From assembly GCA_963668325.1 (NCBI GenBank), contig OY764222.1, positions 2,170,001 to 2,234,000 of the forward strand: a DNA stretch of 64,000 nucleotides, given 5' to 3'. Below the pieces are notes generated by a model. It was not told the DNA's origin and did no database searches. It saw only the letters and a program-made list of their open reading frames with translations. This DNA is from MPNP01 sp963668325. GTDB taxonomy: Bacteria; Pseudomonadota; Alphaproteobacteria; Rhodobacterales; Rhodobacteraceae. Shown one piece after another: positions 24,431-33,942 of this stretch. The position numbers were made by a program, and so were the translations under genes. Each line of letters opens with the position of its first letter. The stretch's first letter is position 1.

Positions 24431-27262
24431 ATGGCAACTAAAATGAATTTTGAATCTGGAATTACCCGAACCCCGGTACCTTTCGAAAGTGAGACCCCAA
24501 ATATTTTACCGGATTCCAGCGCCATAAATTACCCCAATTTTGAACAATTACTCTCTTATACAGCAGGTTGCAGCCCGTATTTGAATAGTTTGATGAAAAC
24601 CGATCCTGAGTGGTTGGAAGGAATAGCATCCCAGGATCCAAAGGATACCCTGTCCCTCCTTTGTTCACCATTTGATATGGACAACGTTAGTAAGACAATC
24701 AAAAACCTACGGCTTAGAAAGAAAAAGATTGCTCTCCTTACAGCTCTTACCGACCTTGGGGGCATATGGAACCTTCTTGAGGTAACCGGAGCATTAACCC
24801 GATTTGCTGATTTTTCATGTCAAACCCTCCTAACATCCCTGGTTCGTGAATCCGCTTCAAAGGGGCGACTTGCATTGGATCTGGAAAGTGATCCGGAGAC
24901 CATGGGTGGGATATTTATACTTGCCATGGGCAAGATGGGGGGTAGGGAACTTAACTACTCATCAGATATAGACCTGGTAGTCTTCTTTGATGAAAAGAAA
25001 CACCCAGTAAAGAATTTCAATTTTGTAAAGGCCGAGTTTGTCAAAATAACCAGGAGATTTGCGAAATTGATGGGAGAAGTTTCGGCAGATGGTTATGTTT
25101 TTAGGACGGATTTAAGATTAAGACCTGACCCCTTTGTTAACCCAGTTTGTATCTCGGTCGGGGGAGCTGAAAGGTATTATGAGAGCTTTGCCCGTACCTG
25201 GGAAAGAGCTGCCTACATAAAAGCCAGACCCTGTGCAGGAGATATTGGATCTGGCCTAAACTTTTTATCGAATATAGAACCCTTTATCTGGCGATTGAAC
25301 CTGGATTTCTCTGCTGTCCAGGATTCGAGTGAGATGAGGCTGAGGATCTGGGAAAACAGAGGGGCTGGAGATTTACATAATCTTCCGGGCTTCAATTTGA
25401 AATTAGGGAAGGGAGGCATAAGGGAAATTGAATTGTTTGTTCAAACATTTCAAATGGTTGCAGGTGGCAGGGATCAATCCTTGAGGGTACCTGACACTAT
25501 GGGGGCTTTGGAAGCCATTAATCGCAAGGGGTGGATAGATGGCGATTCAAAACAGATTTTGAGGGAAAGCTATTTCAAACTCAGGACGTGGGAACATAGA
25601 GTTCAGATGATCAGGGATGCTCAAACACATGAAATTCCCAAAATTGAAAATGAAATCGTTCGTATGGCGGCTCTCTCAGGAGAGGATAATTTGGACAAGT
25701 TTCTGAAGGAAATAAAAACCACTCTTGAGGGGGTTCATTCCACCACAGAAACCTTCTTTGCAACAGAGAAAAATAATTCTGAAGAGTGTGATACTTCCTT
25801 TCTTGAGGAATCTGACTGGGAAACTGTGAATAACTGGCGCCAATTACCGGCATTTAGAACTGAAAGAGCAACCAAAATTTTTGCCAGGTTGCAACCCATT
25901 GTTTTTAACCGTTTGGCAAGATCCAGCCAGCCCCGGGAAGCTTTATTCCAATTTGACGGTTTTCTGCGCGGACTACCGGCGGGAGTTCAACTTTTCTCGC
26001 TTTTCGAGGCGAACCAGCATCTATTGGAACTTTTGGTTGATACTTGTGCCATGGCACCAAGATTAGCAAGTTCCCTATCCAAGAATACACAGGTTTTTGA
26101 TGCCGTATTGGAGCCGGATTTCATTGTACCTTTGGAAAGTGAAGAGGTATTGGAAAAAAATCTCACTTCCAGTCTCAATAAAACTTCTGATTATGAAAGT
26201 GCATTAAGGGTGGCAAGAAGATGGAACAATGAACACCATTTTAAGGTGGGTGTACATCTCCTTAAAGGTTTTTCAGATAGCGAACAGGCAGGGAATTCCT
26301 ATGCCAGACTTGCAAATACTGTTATCAAATCGTTGGTTCCTTTTGTTGTTGATCAATTTGCCAACACCTATGGCAGGCCACCAGGACGAGGATTTGTCTT
26401 CCTGGCCATGGGGTCCTTGGGGGCTGAAAGCTTAACATCCCAATCAGATCTTGATCTTATAATGATTTATGATCCCCTGGATGAAGATTACTCCAAAGGC
26501 AAGAAATCCCTGGCCTCCAAAGCATATTATGCCCGATTAACCCAAGCCATGGTCTCAGCACTTTCTTCGCAGATGGCGGAAGGAAAACTGTATGAAATCG
26601 ATATGAGACTGCGACCTTCTGGAAGAAAAGGGCCAGTTGCCACTTCACTAAGGTCGTTTATACATTATCAGGAACAAAGTGCCTGGACATGGGAACATTT
26701 AGCTCTCACCAGGGCTCGTGTACTTGCTGGTTGCGAAGAGCTAGGCGAAGAAATTGAAGACTTTAGACGGCAGTTGATTATTAAGCTTGAAGATCACCAT
26801 AAAATTATTCGGGACGTAATTGACATGAGGAGAAGATTGTCGGAAAACACCCCTATCGAAAAAAAGGAAAGTATCTGGGAATGTCGGCTGGGAAAAGGGA
26901 AATTATTGGATATCGAATTGCTTGCCCAAGCAGGAGCTTTGATTACAAACTGCACGGAAAGGGATATTGGGTCCCAGCTCATGGCTAGTTCAGAAAAGGG
27001 ACTGATAACCACGGATGAATATGAAAAGTTATTCACGCATTATTCCCTGTTACGACAAATCATGCAAGTCGCCAGATTAACAGTCGAGGGTAACTTCAGC
27101 CCAGAGACAACAGGCCAAGGGGTAATTGAAATATTATTGCAACAAACCAAAATTGATTCCCTGGAAGCTTTGACAAGAAAGGTTCAAATCCAAACCGATA
27201 GCACCAGATCAGTTATTTCAGATTTAATTGATAATCGATGGTTAGATTTGGCAGAAAGTTAA
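24431..27262 (+). CDS. glnE: Bifunctional glutamine synthetase adenylyltransferase/adenylyl-removing enzyme
   Basis: GlnE adds AMP to, or removes it from, glutamine synthetase in response to PII state, so it works downstream of GlnD, also present in this window. Both nucleotidyltransferase halves are seen: AMGKMGGRELNYSSDID near residue 165 (removal half) and AMGSLGAESLTSQSDLD near residue 658 (adenylylation half). The LRLRPDPFVNP and MRLRPSGRKGPVATS motifs follow each. At 943 residues it is full length. The adjacent 97-residue gene begins on the base after its stop. Identification is secure. Confidence 0.96.
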   Translation: MATKMNFESGITRTPVPFESETPNILPDSSAINYPNFEQLLSYTAGCSPYLNSLMKTDPEWLEGIASQDPKDTLSLLCSPFDMDNVSKTIKNLRLRKKKIALLTALTDLGGIWNLLEVTGALTRFADFSCQTLLTSLVRESASKGRLALDLESDPETMGGIFILAMGKMGGRELNYSSDIDLVVFFDEKKHPVKNFNFVKAEFVKITRRFAKLMGEVSADGYVFRTDLRLRPDPFVNPVCISVGGAERYYESFARTWERAAYIKARPCAGDIGSGLNFLSNIEPFIWRLNLDFSAVQDSSEMRLRIWENRGAGDLHNLPGFNLKLGKGGIREIELFVQTFQMVAGGRDQSLRVPDTMGALEAINRKGWIDGDSKQILRESYFKLRTWEHRVQMIRDAQTHEIPKIENEIVRMAALSGEDNLDKFLKEIKTTLEGVHSTTETFFATEKNNSEECDTSFLEESDWETVNNWRQLPAFRTERATKIFARLQPIVFNRLARSSQPREALFQFDGFLRGLPAGVQLFSLFEANQHLLELLVDTCAMAPRLASSLSKNTQVFDAVLEPDFIVPLESEEVLEKNLTSSLNKTSDYESALRVARRWNNEHHFKVGVHLLKGFSDSEQAGNSYARLANTVIKSLVPFVVDQFANTYGRPPGRGFVFLAMGSLGAESLTSQSDLDLIMIYDPLDEDYSKGKKSLASKAYYARLTQAMVSALSSQMAEGKLYEIDMRLRPSGRKGPVATSLRSFIHYQEQSAWTWEHLALTRARVLAGCEELGEEIEDFRRQLIIKLEDHHKIIRDVIDMRRRLSENTPIEKKESIWECRLGKGKLLDIELLAQAGALITNCTERDIGSQLMASSEKGLITTDEYEKLFTHYSLLRQIMQVARLTVEGNFSPETTGQGVIEILLQQTKIDSLEALTRKVQIQTDSTRSVISDLIDNRWLDLAES

Positions 27263-27556
27263 GTGACAAATCGCAAGTTACATTATCATTCTGCTGATCC
27301 AAGGGGTTTGATTTATGAAGCTTATCAAATGGAACTCCTTGAGGAGGAACAATATAGAAGCATTTTCCTTGATTGGGCTTTAGGAATTCCTTTTGAACAG
27401 GATACCTTTGAGTTAATAAACCAACTTTTGGCGGTTTATCAGAAGGAATACCCTGATCACCCCATGACTGCCATACTGCTGGAAGGTCTTAAAGGAAATA
27501 GCAAAAAACCCAAAAGAAGACGGTCAAGGACAAGAAGAAATTCCAAGACCGAATAG
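27263..27556 (+). CDS. Small conserved hypothetical protein downstream of glnE
   Basis: A 97-residue protein beginning with GTG immediately after the glnE stop, so co-translated with it. The N-terminal two thirds are acidic and helical (SADPRGLIYEAYQME, YRSIFLDWALGI, INQLLAVYQKEYPDHPMTAILLEG); the last 18 residues are very basic (KKPKRRRSRTRRN). No catalytic motif is seen. Similar small proteins are common in Alphaproteobacteria, but I know no established function. The basic tail could bind nucleic acid. Confidence 0.7.
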   Translation: MTNRKLHYHSADPRGLIYEAYQMELLEEEQYRSIFLDWALGIPFEQDTFELINQLLAVYQKEYPDHPMTAILLEGLKGNSKKPKRRRSRTRRNSKTE

Positions 27557-27791
27557 GGTGGTTCAAAAACAATTGTGGTTTATAGAATCTTCTTATATGG
27601 AGGGGAGGTGTAATTTTATACAAATAAAGAATAATTTTTTATGCACTAAATTGGACAACACCATGGCCGGGAATTAGCCCCACAATCTGATTGATAATGA
27701 TTTAGGAAAATCGGGAGGAGTTAATTCAGCGGTTAAATGGCAAAGTCCAGAAGAAACCGTAAGTAATATTCGGTATTTTGGATGGGAATAA

Positions 27792-28775
27792 TTGAACCCG
27801 AAGTTTGCAATTTTTTGTGTTTTGATCGCAACACTGTCATTCACACTGAATGATTCTCTGGTAAAACTCCTCAGCCAAGATTTTCCCCTTCATCAAATTG
27901 TTTTCATCCGCACGGTAATCGCATTTACTTTAATCCTTATTTTTGTTGTGCCCCTGGAAGGGGGCTTGAACAAACTCAAAACGAAAAGACCGTTCCTACA
28001 TGTGGCTCGGGGTATTGCCATTGTTGCAGCCAATGCAACTTTCTTTGCAGGTTTGGTAGTGTTACCGATTGGGACCGCCGTTGCCGTATTTTTTATAGCT
28101 CCTATGCTCATCACCTCCTTTTCGGCCATAATTTTAAAAGAGCAGGTAAATATTTACCGATGGGGAGCTTTACTGATTGGTTTTTTGGGCGTGTTGCTTA
28201 TTGTCCAACCTGGAACAAGTCAATTTGACTGGTTCTATTTATTTCCAATACTTGCTGCTGTATTTTATGCAATTACAAATACCATAACGAGGCATGTGGG
28301 TATTTCTGAAAGTGCGAGTTCACTTTCGTTTTATATTCAACTTACATTTTTGTTTGTATCGACAATAGTGGGGCTTGTTTTGGGCGATGGACGATTTTAC
28401 GAACCTACCCATCATCCAACCATTGGTTTTTTTACAAAAGAGTGGGTTTGGCCGACTGAACCAATTTCCTACTTCTATTTTGGATTGGGTGGATTTTGTG
28501 CCACAGTAGGTACATATTTCATTGCCCAAGCCTATAGATATGGTGAGGCTGGCTTAGTTACACCATTTGAGTATAGCGCTCTGATTTTTGCTGTATTTTG
28601 GGGGTACCTCTTCTGGAATGAGATTCCAGATCTATTATCCGGATTTGGTATGCTGTTGATTTTCGGTTCTGGAGTGTTCGCCCTTTTGCTCGAAGCCAGA
28701 CCGGATGTTCGAATAGGGTTTGTAAGGATGGTTAAGAGTTATACCAAAAAAGGGAAAATTGGTCCCTTAAAATAA
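27792..28775 (+). CDS. DMT-superfamily (EamA) exporter
   Basis: A 327-residue membrane protein with ten predicted helices in two EamA repeats, the form of drug/metabolite transporters of the inner membrane. Repeat one begins FAIFCVLIATLSFTLNDSLVK and contains FIRTVIAFTLIL; repeat two begins near residue 150 (LFPILAAVFYAITNTITRH). The substrate is unknown; relatives export amino acids or other metabolites. A TTG start at 27792 is used because the hydrophobic first helix begins directly after it. The C-terminal tail is cytosolic and basic. It stands alone between glnE and the convergent defence-like pair. Confidence 0.88.
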   Translation: MNPKFAIFCVLIATLSFTLNDSLVKLLSQDFPLHQIVFIRTVIAFTLILIFVVPLEGGLNKLKTKRPFLHVARGIAIVAANATFFAGLVVLPIGTAVAVFFIAPMLITSFSAIILKEQVNIYRWGALLIGFLGVLLIVQPGTSQFDWFYLFPILAAVFYAITNTITRHVGISESASSLSFYIQLTFLFVSTIVGLVLGDGRFYEPTHHPTIGFFTKEWVWPTEPISYFYFGLGGFCATVGTYFIAQAYRYGEAGLVTPFEYSALIFAVFWGYLFWNEIPDLLSGFGMLLIFGSGVFALLLEARPDVRIGFVRMVKSYTKKGKIGPLK

Positions 28776-29010
28776 ATCAGTTCTCAATATGTATTCTGAG
28801 AGGCTGAATAATAATTTATATTGATTAACAGTTTATGCCTAAACCCCCATTTTCAAGTGCAATTCGACACATCATGAGTCAACTTGCTACCGGTTGTGAC
28901 CAGCTAAATGTGCTATCCATGCTTCGTACGTTATCAGTGGAAAAGCGATGTTATCCAAATATCCACGCAAAGGTGCAATTCTTTACTGGATGGTCAATGA
29001 TCGCCTGATT

Positions 29011-29625
29011 CTAGAGTTTATTAATTTCGGTTAATAAATCGGTGAAGAGCAGATCACAATGAGGACATCTTTCTCGAACTTTGCCTGAGTCAATTACCTT
29101 TAATAATTCGGAGGCGTGGTCAATCTTATGATATTCACCCTTACTGGTATTTTCAGTGGCTTTGGTAAGAGATTTATAGATCGTTTCTTTGGAAACTTCT
29201 TCTAGGTTTTGATGATTCGATAAGGATTTTCGATGGAAATTATGTCCATAATATTTTTCCAAGGCCTGTGGATCAGATATTAACCAGGTTTCCATTGTTC
29301 GAACCATTAGATGGACCTTGTCTTTCTCGTTCAATTTTTCCCATCTATCACGTCTTTTTAGGTACTCAAAGGGGGGCTTCCCATTTACCTGCTCCTCTGA
29401 ATCGACAAGAAGAATTGCTATGGAATATTTGCTATCAGGCTTAAAAGAAACAAATAATTTATATGCTTTATTGCGTGGTCCACAAGCAACAATTTTCAAA
29501 TTATATCCCTTTTTTATTAATTCATCCTTTAAAACAACTAAGAATTCAGTCATTCCAATTCTAAGTTTATTCTTGCTGCTCTTATTGTTCCCACCCCCTT
29601 CCATATAAACCGTTAATCCCATCAA
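29011..29625 (-). CDS. DUF4276 TOPRIM-like protein, partner of the upstream ATPase
   Basis: A 204-residue protein matching DUF4276. Two acidic signatures in TOPRIM-like order are visible: an early glutamate in VYMEGGGNN (about residue 9) and AILLVDSEE (about residues 70-78). These are the positions used for metal binding in OLD-type nucleases and in AriB of the PARIS system. Other conserved parts are MVRTMETWLISD and GEYHKIDHASELL. The start overlaps the ATPase stop by ATGA, so the two are co-translated. An ABC-type ATPase paired with a TOPRIM-like effector is a recurring phage-defence design. The effector role here is inferred. Confidence 0.8.
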   Translation of the reverse strand: MMGLTVYMEGGGNNKSSKNKLRIGMTEFLVVLKDELIKKGYNLKIVACGPRNKAYKLFVSFKPDSKYSIAILLVDSEEQVNGKPPFEYLKRRDRWEKLNEKDKVHLMVRTMETWLISDPQALEKYYGHNFHRKSLSNHQNLEEVSKETIYKSLTKATENTSKGEYHKIDHASELLKVIDSGKVRERCPHCDLLFTDLLTEINKL

Positions 29626-30830
29626 GGATTTGCTCCAAGTTCACCCATCTGCCATAGTTCCCCAAGGGAATATTCTTTAAGCCATTTCTTGAGGGAATTA
29701 GCATCAAGTCTTTGGAAAACTGTACCTGCACCCCATCTTTCGCAAGTAATTATATTTTCTGGATAGAGGTCCATTGCGGATACCAAGACATCAGAATGGG
29801 TTGTAACAATCAACTGCATTCGTTTGGATGCCTCAATGAGTAGTTCACCAATTAAAGCAACTGCATCTGGATGCAATCCTAATTCTGGTTCATCTATGCA
29901 AACTAGGGTAGGTGGCTTTGGGACTAACAGGGTAGCAATTATAGCAAGGAATCTTAATGTGCCATCAGAAATTCTTGTAGCGGGAATGGGGGTATCAAGT
30001 CCAGTTTCATGGAGAAAAAATTGAACACCACCACCACTAAGACCGGGTGTTATTCTTTTGAAATTAGGAAGAAATCTTTTCAATAATTTATTGAATCGTT
30101 CGAATGCTGAGTCATTCAAAATCAATTCACCAAGTATATGGGCTAGATTTTCACAACTAGGTAGCAAACGATCAGTGGGAAGGTCGGGGGGGTGAACTCT
30201 ACGAGGTGGGGAATCACGGCCAAATGTCCAATCACGAAAAATCACCATTTCATCAAAATAATTTCCAAGCTCAAAAACTTCAGGATAGTTGAATGGATCT
30301 TTTATCTGGGATAGAATAGACTTATTTGATTCGATGTCTTTTAGAACCCTAAAATCAAGATTATCCTTTAATTTAAGACCGACAGGATGATCTGAGTCAG
30401 TTCTGATCCTTGAGTTTCCTTCGACATTATTGTAAAGTATGCCATGGGGAGAATTTATTCCCTCAAACTCAATAGATTCCCTACGTATTTCAACCCGGTT
30501 GATTACTGAATCAAAATCCAAGCAATAGACCAACGGTTTTTTTTTTCGGAATAAATGGCCAACCGATCCAAAATCTGTAATTAGTTTTAAATTTGCATAT
30601 CTTGAATTTTTCGTCCCTTTCCATAACCACTCATTTATTCCCCCGCCTTTCCGTAAAGTATCTGCAAAATCTGTAGGTGCAGAACTAAGTAATTCAAACA
30701 CTTCAATTAAGTTTGATTTTCCTGACCCATTAGGACCAATCAATATATTCAATGGTTTTAAATCTAAGGGCTCCATGTCTGGAGGGAAAGATAACAACCC
30801 TTGAACTGATAGTTGTTTAATAAAGCGCAC
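29622..30830 (-). CDS. SMC/RecF-like AAA ATPase (AAA_21) of a putative defence pair
   Basis: A 402-residue ATPase with Walker A GPNGSGKS at residues 32-39, an ABC signature-like region RISDGTLRFLAI near 290, Walker B LVCIDEPELGLHP near 318 and the switch histidine in VTTHSDVLV near 347. No long coiled coil is present, so it belongs to the short AAA_15/AAA_21 group (RloA, AriA, AbiLi-like) and not to the SMC or RecF repair proteins. It is the first gene of a two-gene operon with DUF4276. In studied systems the ATPase is the sensor and releases the effector. About 400 bases without a gene precede it. Confidence 0.85.
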   Translation of the reverse strand: MRFIKQLSVQGLLSFPPDMEPLDLKPLNILIGPNGSGKSNLIEVFELLSSAPTDFADTLRKGGGINEWLWKGTKNSRYANLKLITDFGSVGHLFRKKKPLVYCLDFDSVINRVEIRRESIEFEGINSPHGILYNNVEGNSRIRTDSDHPVGLKLKDNLDFRVLKDIESNKSILSQIKDPFNYPEVFELGNYFDEMVIFRDWTFGRDSPPRRVHPPDLPTDRLLPSCENLAHILGELILNDSAFERFNKLLKRFLPNFKRITPGLSGGGVQFFLHETGLDTPIPATRISDGTLRFLAIIATLLVPKPPTLVCIDEPELGLHPDAVALIGELLIEASKRMQLIVTTHSDVLVSAMDLYPENIITCERWGAGTVFQRLDANSLKKWLKEYSLGELWQMGELGANP

Positions 30831-31231
30831 TAGCTATTCCTAAAAAATTAATTTCAATTTAAAATAGGGGTTATTGGGTAATAAGGAAATAAAATTAATT
30901 TTCAGAGATTTCACAATATCGACATTTACTGAGAAATATATTTCTATAATTTGGGGTAGATCAGGAGGCTATTTATTCACAAACCAATTTTTTATTGGTT
31001 AGAACATTCTTGCATGGTACCTGAGGTTCAAAATCAATCTACGCACAAGGGGTTTCAGTTTTTCTGCTATAACATGAATATCATTTAACGCTGCTAAGGG
31101 CAGCATCGCATAGGAGACTGTGACAGTATTCAATTCTACCTCTATCCCAGTAATTTCCTGGTTTTTTTACCCTGGTCACAACCACTCCCAGTCAAGTTTA
31201 TCCCGACCTTAAGTTACTTTTGTGCCAACCC
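30831..31231. other. Intergenic gap between the ATPase pair and an alpha/beta hydrolase
   Basis: No intact gene. On the minus strand an open stretch of about 55 codons runs from near 31165 to a TAA at 30999-31001; it lacks a start of quality and reads like a C-terminal relic (VSYAMLPLAALNDIHVIAEK), with no family I can name. AAACCAATTTTTTATTGGTT at 30981-31000 is a small hairpin. The promoter of the ATPase pair should lie at the left edge. Confidence 0.35.
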
Positions 31232-32260
31232 TCAATCGTTAACCATAAAATTCAAAATTTTTGCATTCAGCGTCTTCATAAATTCAGGTCGATCAAATCC
31301 TTCGGGGTCCTTGGCAACAGGAATGTCTTCCTCATCGGTCAGCCATTTCGGGAACGGTGCAATGAACGCGTAATGATGACCTGGTACGGTTTGATAATCG
31401 CAAGGAATTTGCCCACATGCTGCCTCGAACAGGGGGCGGGCATGAAATTTGGGTTTGACAATGGTATCTCCTTCGATTGCGATGATCATCAGTTTGGTTA
31501 GGGAAAGCGGTGGCGTTAAATCTAAACCTTGGTAAGCTGACGCCACTAGTACTACCTTGCCGTTGACTAAGGGCGGATTACGAAATGGATCAGCAGTGTC
31601 AGGCAAGGAAACATCGTGCCGAAAGTATTGCGTCAAGCGAAAGAGTTTTCCGGGGTCTTCGCAATACGCTGCATCATTACGTTGGTGCTCATTGCAATGT
31701 TGTGCCAAACGTTCCGAAGAAAAACCCGCCCCGGCTGCAAGCAATATTGTTGCACCGCCCAGAGAATACCCCACCCCGTGTACAGTTTGTGAATCAATAT
31801 GGCCGATAAAATCAGAATTCGACTCAACCGATTTGAGTGCCATGGTCAATTCGATATACCTGTGATCAAGCGCTTGTGCTGTTTGTGGCCCCCCGATCAG
31901 ATAATCCGCTTCGTGCTGTGGTGCGATCACAATGTATCCCGCATCAGCCAGGAGCTGAGCAGTAAGGTAGTGATTACGATAGCGTCCACCGTGTCCGTGC
32001 GAAAACAGTAATGGTTCATATTGACCGTCTCGGAGCGGCGCATCCTTTGCAACATTCACGTCAAAAGGACCCAATCGTTGGACAGTCGTCGGTGTATCGC
32101 TTGGATACCAGACACCGAATTGCAGTTTGTCGTCTACAATCACCCGGAATCCGGCAGCTGCGGCGACCAATGGCCCAAATCCCAACACTAGCACCAGCAG
32201 AATCGCTGATGTCCATTTTGGTACGACACACCTCAAGCCGCGTTCAGTATTCGAAGGCAT
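31232..32260 (-). CDS. Secreted alpha/beta hydrolase (PAF-acetylhydrolase/dienelactone-hydrolase-like)
   Basis: A 342-residue alpha/beta hydrolase with an N-terminal hydrophobic signal segment (about residues 17-36, ILLVLVLGFGPLVAAAAG), so probably exported. The oxyanion segment LLFSHGHGG (about 84-92), nucleophile elbow VGYSLGG (about 164-170; catalytic serine) and a C-terminal histidine in PGHHYAFIAPFP (about 288-299) are all visible. Sequence around the elbow resembles the PAF acetylhydrolase II/predicted dienelactone hydrolase group. Base composition is richer in GC than the flanking genes, and the gene is isolated, which hints at transfer. The substrate is unknown. Confidence 0.82.
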   Translation of the reverse strand: MPSNTERGLRCVVPKWTSAILLVLVLGFGPLVAAAAGFRVIVDDKLQFGVWYPSDTPTTVQRLGPFDVNVAKDAPLRDGQYEPLLFSHGHGGRYRNHYLTAQLLADAGYIVIAPQHEADYLIGGPQTAQALDHRYIELTMALKSVESNSDFIGHIDSQTVHGVGYSLGGATILLAAGAGFSSERLAQHCNEHQRNDAAYCEDPGKLFRLTQYFRHDVSLPDTADPFRNPPLVNGKVVLVASAYQGLDLTPPLSLTKLMIIAIEGDTIVKPKFHARPLFEAACGQIPCDYQTVPGHHYAFIAPFPKWLTDEEDIPVAKDPEGFDRPEFMKTLNAKILNFMVND

Positions 32261-32421
32261 GTCTTACTCTTCTTCTCTTAGATTGAAACAGATGAGGAAC
32301 CTACTTTAGAAAGTCGGTTAGTTTTGCGCTGCTTGAGTTTTAATTATATCAATGTTTTTTTGAAATAATGCGCTCTTAACTGAAACAAAGTTAAGATCAT
32401 TGTCCCGATCAGCGATTAAAA

Positions 32422-33726
32422 TCACTTCTTCGGGCGTTTTTCAACGGGTATGTACTCCTGATTCACCTTACCTGTGTATTTCTGCCTGGGGCGACCAATC
32501 TTCAGGGTCGGATCCACAATCATCTCCTTCCATTGCGAAATCCAGCCTACAGTTCGGGACAAGGCAAAAATTGGAGTAAACATTGAGGTGGGGAAACCAA
32601 GCGCATTCAGAATAATACCTGAATAGAAGTCCACATTAGGGTAAAGACTTCTTTGTTGAAAATACTCGTCCTGCAAGGCAATTCTTTCGAGTTCCTTGGC
32701 AACCCTCAAAAGAGGTACGTTTTTGCTGTCAACGAGATCAAGCACTGCATCAGCAGACTGCTTCATGACATGAGCCCTGGGGTCAAAATTCTTATAAACC
32801 CTGTGCCCAAATCCCATTAACCGAAAGGGGTCGCTCTTATCCTTGGCTTTTTTTAGGTATTCTGGAATTCTGTCAGGGGTACCAATCTCATGTAACATCA
32901 TGAGACAAGCTTCATTCGCTCCGCCATGAGCGGGCCCCCACAGACAAGCTATCCCCGCAGCGATACAGGCAAATGGATTTGCCCCAGATGATCCTGCCAA
33001 TCGAACCGTTGAGGTCGAGGCGTTTTGTTCGTGATCAGCATGGAGCATGAATATACGATCCATCGCGGTACTGATAATTTCATTATTCTTGTATTTCTCA
33101 GCAGGTACCGAGAAACACATCTTCAGGAAATTTGAGGAATAATCCAATCTGTTGCTGGGGTAAATATAAGGTTGTCCAATAGAATACTTGTAAGCCATGG
33201 CCACAATTGTGGGAAGCTTGGCAATCATTCTGACACAGGCAATTTCTCTCTGCTCGGGATCATTAATATCAATTGAGTCATGATAAAAGGCAGATAACGC
33301 CCCTACAACTCCGGTAATAATTGCCATTGGATGGGCATCCCTTCTGAATCCCCTGTAAAAGTTGATTAACTGTTCATGAACCATGGTATGCATGGTTACC
33401 CGATCTTCGAAATGTACCATCTCATCGTAAGTTGGCAATTCGCCATAAAGGAGCAGGTAACATACCTCTAGAAAGTGAGAATGTTTGGCCAGGTCCTCGA
33501 TATTATAACCACGGTATTGCAAAATCCCCTTTTCGCCATCAATAAAGGTTATGTCCGATTGACAGGAGGCTGTAGAAGTAAACCCTGGGTCATAGGTAAA
33601 GACATCGGCTTCCTTATAAAGATTTCTAATGTCAATTACATCTGGACCGGCAGTAGGGGACGAAAATGGAAACTTATATGTTGTTCCGTTAATATCCATT
33701 GAAACAAATCTGTTGGCTTTTGTCAT
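32422..33726 (-). CDS. gltA: Citrate synthase (type II, NADH-sensitive family)
   Basis: Condenses oxaloacetate and acetyl-CoA in the citric acid cycle. At 434 residues it has the N-terminal extension of Gram-negative hexameric enzymes (FPFSSPTAGPDVIDIRNLY). Active-site parts are present: MLHADHEQNASTST (about residues 222-235), WGPAHGGANEAC (about 262-273) and FGHRVYKNFDPRA (about 306-318), giving the His-His-Asp triad. It lies downstream of gltX on the same strand, with 216 bases between them, the gltX-gltA neighbourhood common in Alphaproteobacteria. Confidence 0.97.
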   Translation of the reverse strand: MTKANRFVSMDINGTTYKFPFSSPTAGPDVIDIRNLYKEADVFTYDPGFTSTASCQSDITFIDGEKGILQYRGYNIEDLAKHSHFLEVCYLLLYGELPTYDEMVHFEDRVTMHTMVHEQLINFYRGFRRDAHPMAIITGVVGALSAFYHDSIDINDPEQREIACVRMIAKLPTIVAMAYKYSIGQPYIYPSNRLDYSSNFLKMCFSVPAEKYKNNEIISTAMDRIFMLHADHEQNASTSTVRLAGSSGANPFACIAAGIACLWGPAHGGANEACLMMLHEIGTPDRIPEYLKKAKDKSDPFRLMGFGHRVYKNFDPRAHVMKQSADAVLDLVDSKNVPLLRVAKELERIALQDEYFQQRSLYPNVDFYSGIILNALGFPTSMFTPIFALSRTVGWISQWKEMIVDPTLKIGRPRQKYTGKVNQEYIPVEKRPKK

Positions 33727-33942
33727 ATAACCTCTGTGTAATTTAGATCAGTTGTTGAACCAAGTATCAATATTTGAAAAGGCTGTTTGTCTATATGGGT
33801 CAAAATATAGGGGCAATAGTCAACCCAATATACCAATTTAGAATAATGGGATTTGTAGTAATTAGACCGTAGTGAACAACCTGAATTCTACTTACCTATG
33901 GGGACCATAATTGTCAACTACAATTACTTTGAAAGGTTCGAT

